This document shows positions 49,001-58,000 of a DNA stretch of 64,000 nucleotides, one piece after another (position 1 is the stretch's first letter; the number at the start of each line of letters is the position of its first letter). Source of the stretch: Talpa occidentalis. Lineage: Eukaryota > Chordata > Mammalia > Eulipotyphla > Talpidae. Below the pieces are notes generated by a model, which was not told the origin of the DNA, did not search any database, and saw nothing but the letters and a program-made list of their open reading frames with translations. The position numbers and the translations under genes were made by a program. The stretch lies in contig NW_023601212.1 in assembly GCF_014898055.3 (NCBI RefSeq), positions 46,054,329-46,118,328 of the forward strand. The letters are read 5' to 3'.

Positions 49001-52000
49001 GGCCCAATCCAGCGCATGGGGGGATGGCATCTCCATCTGGAATCAGGTCCCCATCCCTACAAGCATCCCTAGGAGGTGCCTCTCCTAGCCAATGTGTGTG
49101 GAGTGAATGACTGATCTTGTATCCTAGTGGCCTGGCTGCCAGCCCCTCTTCCCCTGCAGGTGGCACCCCAGCCTCTGTGGTTCTCGGACACAGTTGCAAA
49201 CCTACGGAAGCTAAAAGAACTGCCCCACCACCTGCTCCACTCTGGCCGCATCGCAGAGTTGAAACAGGAGGTTCTGGGTAAGAGCCAAATTATATCTGGT
49301 AGGATCAAGCTGGTGCCTGACCCTCCACCCTGCTCCTGCCTCCCGATCCTAGGAAGGGGAGTAGAAGAAATCCATGACTTCTCTTAAGGCAACAGTTCTC
49401 ACCTGGGGCAGTTCTGCAGCCCCCACCCCAAGACACTTGGCACTTGGCAATATTTGGAGAAATCTTGGATTGTCACATCTGGGGGAAAGACTGCTACTGG
49501 CACCTGGGGGGTAGAGACCAGGTGTGCTGCTCAACACTATACAGTGCACAGGGCACCCCAGCACAGGGAATGATCCCACCCCATGTTGTAGTGCTGAGAA
49601 TGAGAATCCCTTCCTTGGTGTGAGAAAAACCCTGTCTCTCTATCAATGTGTTTATCCATCTATCCTTCTATGTGTCTCTCTCCCACACAGCTATCTATTA
49701 TCTTTATATTTACTTATCCATCTGTCAATTTCTCTGCCACTTATTCATCCCCATGATTCTCAACAGGTGTGCCTATGCTCCCCACCCCCAACACTTTCAG
49801 TGCTTATGTTTTTGATGATTAAGACTTAGGGGATGCTACTAGCATCTGGCGGGTGGAGACAAGAGATGCTTTTTAACACCCACATTGCCCAAGATAATCC
49901 CACCCCCAGAGAATGGTCTGGAGTCCAATGTCAGAATTGTTGAGTGAGAACCCATTGAGAGTTGGAGAGCTAGCAACTGCCCCCCAGGCTCCTCACTGCT
50001 TTCTTTCTCCCAACAGGGAGTATGAACTGGATCTCCTGCCGCGGTGTCTCTGGCGGTATCGAAGGTCTGTTGGATGACTTTGACCTGTGTGCCCCTCACG
50101 TGGACTGTCCGGAAGTCAGCCTGGTCCGAGAGGCCCTCCAGTTGTGCCGCCCTGCTGTGGAACTCCGAGGCATGGGTGAGTCGCCAACTTGGCAGCAGTG
50201 GGAGGGCACTGGGCACTGGTTCCTAAAAGCCTCTGGCTGGATTGCCATGAACCCACATACCTCTCCTGTCTATATACCTGTGGGGTTTCCCTCAGCTCCA
50301 GTTCCTAGAATTTTGTTTTAAACCTGGAAGAGCTTTGAAGTGAAAACTACCAAAGCAATATCCACCCACTCAAACCCATGTCAGAAATGACCAGATGGGA
50401 GAGATTTCAGGCCAAATCAAAGAAATTATGTTGATACTTAATAAACAAGTGAGAGATGGGCCTCCCCGGTGGCGCAGCGGTTGAGCGCTGGGTTGCGAAC
50501 CTGCCCGCAGCCTCTACGGCGCTGGTTCGATCTCCGGCTGCTCCCCGGCCACCGGAGGAGGGTCCCACATGGCGCGCAGACCTCTCCTGCCGCCCGCTAC
50601 TCCCCTCAGCAGTGTACTCCGGTCCTTCTGCCTGCTCTGCTCCCCGCTCTGGCTCTGGTGAGTTCTCTCACCCTCCCGTGCTTCTGGCTGTACCCAGTGC
50701 ATGTGTAAACAAAACAAACAAACAAAATAAATAAATAAATAAAATAAACATGCCTCTATTAAAAAAAATAATAAACAAGTGAGAAAAAAAGTTCCCTTGG
50801 GTTTTTTAAACGGTGAACTTGAAAATATAGTGATAATAATTAAGCACAACTTTTTGGGTACTAATCTCAATCTACTAGAAGAGAGGGAATTCTTGTTCTG
50901 GAAATACATTTTGCTAAATTGGGTTCGATGCTGGTATTTCCCATCACCCTATTCATTGATCTGAAAAACCAGCTTAGCTCTCAGGGCAGGTCGCTGGCTG
51001 GGCTTGCCCCATTGTCTGCCCCAGAGCTGGAAGCTGATACTCAGGCCAGGATGGTATTTTGTTTGTTTTTGTTTTGTTTTGAAGGTAGTAAAATACACCG
51101 AGCTTAACACTTACCATCTTAACTAGTTTGGTGTAAGTGTCCAGTTTGGTGGCCTTAACGCATTTACGTTGTTGTACAACCATTGTCACCACCCTCCATT
51201 TGCAGCTTCCCAGATGAAACCCTGTCCCCATTAAACACAAAACTCCTCCTTCAATTCCCCAGTTCCTGCCACCCCCCTCCTCCTTTCTGCCTCTAAGATT
51301 CTCACTCCTCCAGGCCGCTCATGGGAGTGGGGTCACGCAACATCTGGCCTTGTGTCTGGCTTATTTCACTCAGCACAGTGTCCTCAAGGTTCACCCATGT
51401 TATAGGCTGTGTCAGTAAATTTCCTTCCTTTTTAAAGACTGCGTGATATTCCAGTATGTGTATTCACCACATTTTGCTCGTTCATTCTCCATGGACACTT
51501 GGACTGCTTCCACCTTTTGTAAATAATGATTTTTACATAATGCTCCTGTGGATGTGGGCAAATCTTTTCAAATCCTTGCTTTCAGTTCTTTCAGATATGT
51601 ACCCAGAAATGGAATGGCTGGATCATTTGGTAATTATGTGTATAACTTTTTGAGAACTCCCCAGGCTGTTTTCCATCGTGATTGCACCATTTTCCATTCC
51701 CACCAGCAGTGTACAAGGGTTCCAGCTTTTCTGAATACTTGCCAGCACTTGCTATCATCTGATAAAAGAGAAAATAACCACCATCCCCATGGGCGTGAGG
51801 CAGCCAGGATGATTTTTATCACACAACTACCACCTGGTTTTGATTTGAGGATTTTTATTAAAGGCTTTATAAAGGTGCTTAAGTCCCTAGGTCCCTTCCA
51901 TGCTGGCTGGGAGCTCAGCCAGCTGCTGCTTGTCAGGGGAGCATCTCCTGGTATAGCTGGATGGCCCTGACCCCAGCCTCTGCATTTTCCGACTCCACAC

Positions 52001-55000
52001 CCTGTTCCATCTGCCTTAGCTTTTATTTATCATTTCTGCTGATTTTCTTTTATGCCTTCTGTCTGCAGCACCAGACTCTGAGCTCCATGAAGGTAGGGAG
52101 CATCATCTCCTGGCTCCCTGAAAAATTTCTAACCCTACCATGCAGACCAGACCTTGCAACTCCCATACCACCTCCCCCTTCCCCTAACAATGGGGGGCAC
52201 TGGCTTCAGGCAGAGATGTGAATCAATTCATGCATAACCTGTCCCCATGATGCCACCTGAGGGTCCTGGACTGTCACATGATAGTATCCATATTGTTTAC
52301 CTGAATGGCCTTGGACTAACCATTTCTGCAAATGAACAGTTTTGTACCAAAATATGTCTAAGAACCCTCCCGCGTGAAAGATACTGGTGCCCATGGACAG
52401 TTATGCCTTTCTCTTGCACTTGTGCTCACCAGGAGTTGTAAATCTTGTAGAAAGTGATTTCCCAGGAAAATAGCCTTGGGCACAACTGCTCAGCTCATGG
52501 GAAGATTGGAAAATCCAAATCACAGAATGTTCTTTGCTGCATCCCTTCACAACCTGTGGTTTCATCAGGAGGCGATGCAGTGACAAATGTCGCCACCAGA
52601 GGGCATAGCAGGGCAACATGGGCTCTCAGCACTTTTCAGCACTTCCACCCTCTAGCCAAAGTGATCCAAATCCCTGATGGCGCCATAGTCTCCGGGATGA
52701 CTCTGGATGGTGCCATTTTTTGTTATTCTGCTTTTATTTAAAAGGATGATATTTGACTCACCATGGATTGGATGGCAGCAATTTTGATTTTTTTTTTAAT
52801 ATTGCATGAAAACATACATCTTGATGGTTGAATTTGTGGGTACTATGTTAAATGTTGCACTATGGCAAATGATACAAATGGGGTAAGGCCAGGACCATGG
52901 GTGAGTGCCCCACTAGCCCTGCCCTATTTGACCCACCAGCAAACCAAGGCACAAGATATTGTTGCCACTGCCCCAGGCCCCAACAACAGGACAGCAGGAA
53001 CTATCCACTGTCAGTGTCCCAAATCTTTATTCTGTGTTGGGATTAAGCTTTGGGGGTCAGATCCTAGCTGTGTAACCTTGTGCAAGTTGCTTAACCTCTC
53101 TGCCTCAATTTCCCCCTTTATAAACCTAGCATAAGAATGATGGTTCCTCTGGTCCCAGAAAGACATATTTACTTCCTAATCCCCAGAACTCGTGACTAAT
53201 GTCTTGTATTTCAAAAGATTGGATTAAATGAAGGGTGTTGAGATGAGGAAGTTTTGCTGATGGTCTATATCGGCCCTAGCTTCTATCACAAGTATCCATA
53301 GCAGAGGGAAGCAGAGGAAGGATTGAAACAGAAAACAGAAAACACACAGACATGCATGTTGTGGCACAAATGGAAACTGGGACATCGAGGCTAACACGTG
53401 TGTATAGTTTTAGTTGGTACAAGGTTCCAAGTGGGTTTACATTGGCAGTTAGTACATGGTCAGACATGAGGTGGCCACATATCAAGAAGTAAGTTACACA
53501 GCAGGAAGTAAGTAAAGGGTCAGTAGCCACAGGATTTTTCAGGTCCCTCTTGCTTCACGCAGTTGAGGCCGTGGGAGATTGGAGGCAAGTGGACAAGAAA
53601 CAAGGATGCCTGAGCTCCCAGAAGCTGGAAGAGGCAGGAAGAACCCTCCCCTGGAGCCTCCTGAGGGATCGTGGCCCTTCAAGATCTTGATTTAAGACTC
53701 TGGCCTCCATAGCTGGGAGAGAATTAATTCTTGTAGCATTAAGCCTCCTGGGTTGTTTTGTTGCAGCCAGCACTGGACATGAGCACACTTAATAACTGTG
53801 AAGGGCTGAGTGATTGCTGTTTCTCTGATCCTAGTTGGGTGTCTGATGTCCTGGGCACTAGGAACCCAGCGATGGACAAGACAGGTGCCACCCCTGTTCT
53901 GGGGGAAACTCCAGGTCTGGAGCAGTCAGGGGAAACATGTCCATCAAATAAACACACAAAGAAAGCCAAACTGTGCCTGAGATACCAGTTGTGGGAGGAG
54001 CTGGGATTGGAGGGTTGGGCTGGAGAAAGCTTGTTGCAGAAGTGACCTTTGAGCTAAAAGCGGAGACCATGGGCATGAGAAAGGAAAGGAACAGGGGAGG
54101 GTGGCAAAGACTTCCAGCAGCGGCGATGGTGTGGACAAATACCTGGAGGCTGGGAACCTCCTGGTGCATGTGAAGGAAGGTGTCCAAGAAGGAAGCCAGA
54201 GAGGACACTTGAGGGGACTCCACATTGCAGTGGTGCCCCTGCCCGTGACCTGGTCCCCTCTGTTGCAGAGAAAAGCATCCTTTACACAGAACTCCTGGCC
54301 AGACTCCATTTCTTCACTACCTCACACCCAGCCCTGGTAGGACAGCTGTGTCAGCAGGCCCAGAGCTGGTTCCGGCTGTGCCCACACCCTGTGCTGGTGC
54401 CCCTTGCAGGATTCCTGCAGCCTCCTGGGGGACCTCTCCGGGCGACTCTCACTGGCTGTCACAAAGGTGAGTCTTTGAGCAGCAAATATCCTTCTAGGCC
54501 TACTCTTGCCTAAGGACAGCAGACAGCAGGTGTCTCAAGTGAGTCTCTGGGGCTCCCCTCTGCCAGTCGAGGGGCCCCAAGGGTGCCATCAGGACCTGCC
54601 CCTGCTGTCTCATGCTGTCTCGCTCTCTCTGCCCCCTTCTTCCCCCCCGGGACTGTAGATTACAGTGTAAATACCACTAATGAGCCAGACAGGGAGGATG
54701 TGACTGCCCTGCTGGGGTCTCACCTTTAGGGGTTTAGTGTTCATCTCACTAGATAGTTTCTGCAATTTACAGTTCATACTAATAAGTCTTGACTGTCCCT
54801 GAGAGGTGCTTCTAGATTTCTGGGACACCCAGATGTCAGAGGACAAGAGGGTTTCATTCTCTACATTCATCAGACATCCGTCCTTCCACCATCCATCCAT
54901 CCATCCCTCCGCCCACCCACCCACCCCAAATCTCCTCCTCCTCTGTTCATCTATCCTTCCATCCACTTTCTCCTCCCTTCCTCCTTTTTTCCTTCCTTTT

Positions 55001-58000
55001 TCTGTCATTTATTCATCATTCATTCCTTCCTTCCTTCTACCCACCCATTAGTCATCCATATTTCTGTTAGTTATTCTTTCCACACCTATGTCCATACTAT
55101 TTTACTTCCATTTCCTCCATCTGCCCTTTCTATCCACTTATCCTCCACCCAGCCATATACCCAGCCATTCATCAACTCAACCATACATCAGTTGATTCAT
55201 CCATTTCCCATTTATCCATTCACTCACCCACTCATTCAACCAGTCACGTATGTATCCACTTATCCACCAATACACTTCCACCAGTCATATCCTTATCTGC
55301 CCACCCGCAATCTCTCACATTAGTCATGAGCATTTTAAATACAATTTTCTTGTGATTAAAATGTCAATTATTATGACTTAGGCCATTTCTGTACCACGTG
55401 ACCTTATAGGGAAAGCCACAGTCTCAAGGCACACTGCTCCCAAAATAGGAATTCTAAGAAACATACAATACATGGAGGAGTTGATTAGGGACATCTCTAG
55501 AATGCTGTGATGAGAAGGAGTCTCTGGCTAAATCTGATTTAACAGGGAGGGAAAAGTATCTATTTCTTAGATGCTGTAACAAAGGCCAAAATAGCAGTGA
55601 TTTCAGTAAAATAGTTCATTTCACCCTCATGTAATAGTCTGAGCATGGACGGAGATAATAGAAGGGTGGCCCTCAGGAAAAGGGGAGATTCCAGATCCCC
55701 TGCCTCACCAAAAGAAGGTGGAGCTGAGCAGGGAGGGGAAAAAAGGCCGGAGAGGAGACCGGAGAAGGAAGGAAGGAGCATGGAGAGCAAAGAGAAGACC
55801 TAGAGGAGGCACATAGAGCAAAGAGACATGTGAAGAAGCTGTGCTTGCTTCTTGGTCTTGAACTGGTTGGAATGGATGTGGGTGAGAGACCCATGGGAAG
55901 GTTAACAAACTGGACCCACCCAGCAGAGAACCTTCAACTGTGTTCCCACAAGCTATTGGCAGAAATTTTTTTCTTGGGGGTCTCAGGTCAATCAGGGTCC
56001 CCATTCACAGCCAATATACAGTCGTGTTGCTTAATGACTGGAATATGTTCTGAGAGATGTGTCTTTGGGCCATTTTGCTTTGGTGATAAACAGTGTAATT
56101 ACACAAATTGGATGGTGCTGCCTGCCTGGGCTCTAGGCACCGCAGTCTAAGAGGGCCTTCCTGGACTGAAACATCCACAAGCAATGCATGACTCTGACTG
56201 TGTTCCTGAGCCTTAGCCAACCAGAATGGGGTTCTCAGCCTTGACACTACTGACATTTGGGGCTGGATGGTCCTGTGAACAGCATCCCTGGTCTCCAGAC
56301 ACAGTAATGCCCTGTTCTACAGTCGTGATAACCCCAAACTGTCCCAGACATTGTGACCCAGTCCCCTGGGGAGCAGTGTCACCCCTGGGTGAGAACCACT
56401 GAACTGATGGCCAGGATGTGTTTAGTCCCTAGGAGCAACATAAATAACACAGCCCAGTTGTGAATCTGGCATCTGTCAGTGCTGGCTTCAAATCCTTGGC
56501 TCTGCCATTTCCTAGGTATGTGGATCTGAACAAGAAACTGAATCTGTCTGTGCCTCAGTTTCCTCATCTGTGAAGTGGGAGCCCACCAGAGGACCCTATG
56601 GCTGAGCACTCAGACATGGGAATTGATGTCATCACCCTTGTCTCTGTGTGGCTGCAGGTATCACCACAGTAGCATGGAGTACGGAAGAGAGGCTGCTCGT
56701 GGTTGGTACTCAGGATGGCATGGTGGTTGTATGGGACATGGAAGAGCAGCAGGCGATCCACATCCTAACGGGACACACAGGTGAGGTTCTGGGGGGGATG
56801 ATTGTCTACCTCTTCCTTGCGTACTATAGCAAATGATCATCCCCAGAGTCCCTTCCCCACCAGTTCATTTCTTTCTATCCTTGACTTCTTTCCTGCATCA
56901 ATCAACTGTAGCCTTGTAACAAAGAACCACAAATCACATTGCTTCTAACAATAGCTATTTAGCTTGCCTGCTGTAGATCAGCCATTTGGGCAGTTCTGGT
57001 CTCAGTGGTCTTGCTCATGCATCTGTGGTCAGTTACTGGGGCTTTTGGGAGCTGGTTGGTTCAAATGTTCTAACGGAGACAACTCAGCTCTGCTCCATGC
57101 AATCTCTTGTGCTCCAGCAGGTTACCTTGGGCAGAGGCAGGGTCTCTAGGAGGTAAGCCCAAGGCAAGGCCTGAAACTGCCCTTGCAACTGGCACCCTGG
57201 CCTATCACACGTGTTAGCCAAAGGAAAACATAAGAACAGTCCAGAATTAATGGAAAGGAAATGGGTTTCATTCTTGGGAGAAGCAAAACCCCACTTAGAT
57301 GTCAGAGAGGAAAAGGATTATAGTTATTTATGCAATTTGTCCACTACAGTAAAGTTTCCGGTCCTCAAAGCCCCACACCACTATGGTTCATACACTCAAT
57401 CAATTATTGAGTTCCTGCTGTGTACCCTACCCTGTGCTGAAGATAAGAAGAGCAGGGTTAGAAAAGCCAGGCACACGCTGTGGGTGCAAAATTCTAGTGA
57501 CATCCCTCAATTTTTATTTTTTTTTATTTTTTTTTTTTTATTTATAGAGGCATGTTTTTATTTATTTATTTATTTGTTTGTTTGTTTGTTTTGTTTATAC
57601 ATGCACTGGGTACAGTCAGAAGCGCGGGAGGGCGAGAGAATTCACCAGAGCCAGAGCGGGGAGCAGAGCAGGCAGAGGGAGCGAAGTACACTGCTGAGGG
57701 GAGCAGCGGGCGGCAGGAGAGGTCTGCGCGCCATGTGGGACCCTCCTCCGGTGGCCGGGGAGCAGCTGGGGATCGAACCGCTGCGCCGCAGAGGTCGCCG
57801 GCAGCTTCGCAACCCAGCGCTCAACCGCTGCGCCACCGGGGAGGCCCCGACATCCCTCAATTTTTAAAGAAAAAAATCCCGTCATCAAGAGAAAAAGTAT
57901 TTCAATGCAATGTTTTCAAAAATGAAAAAAAAAAATTCAAAAACAGAAAAACTTGGTGCAGCAGACCCCTCCTGTCTCGCCCACTACTCCCCTCAGCAAT

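Noticed and set aside
54610..55051. Open frames on both strands rich in repeated residues
   Set aside because: They result from a (CCAT/CCTT)n low-complexity region.
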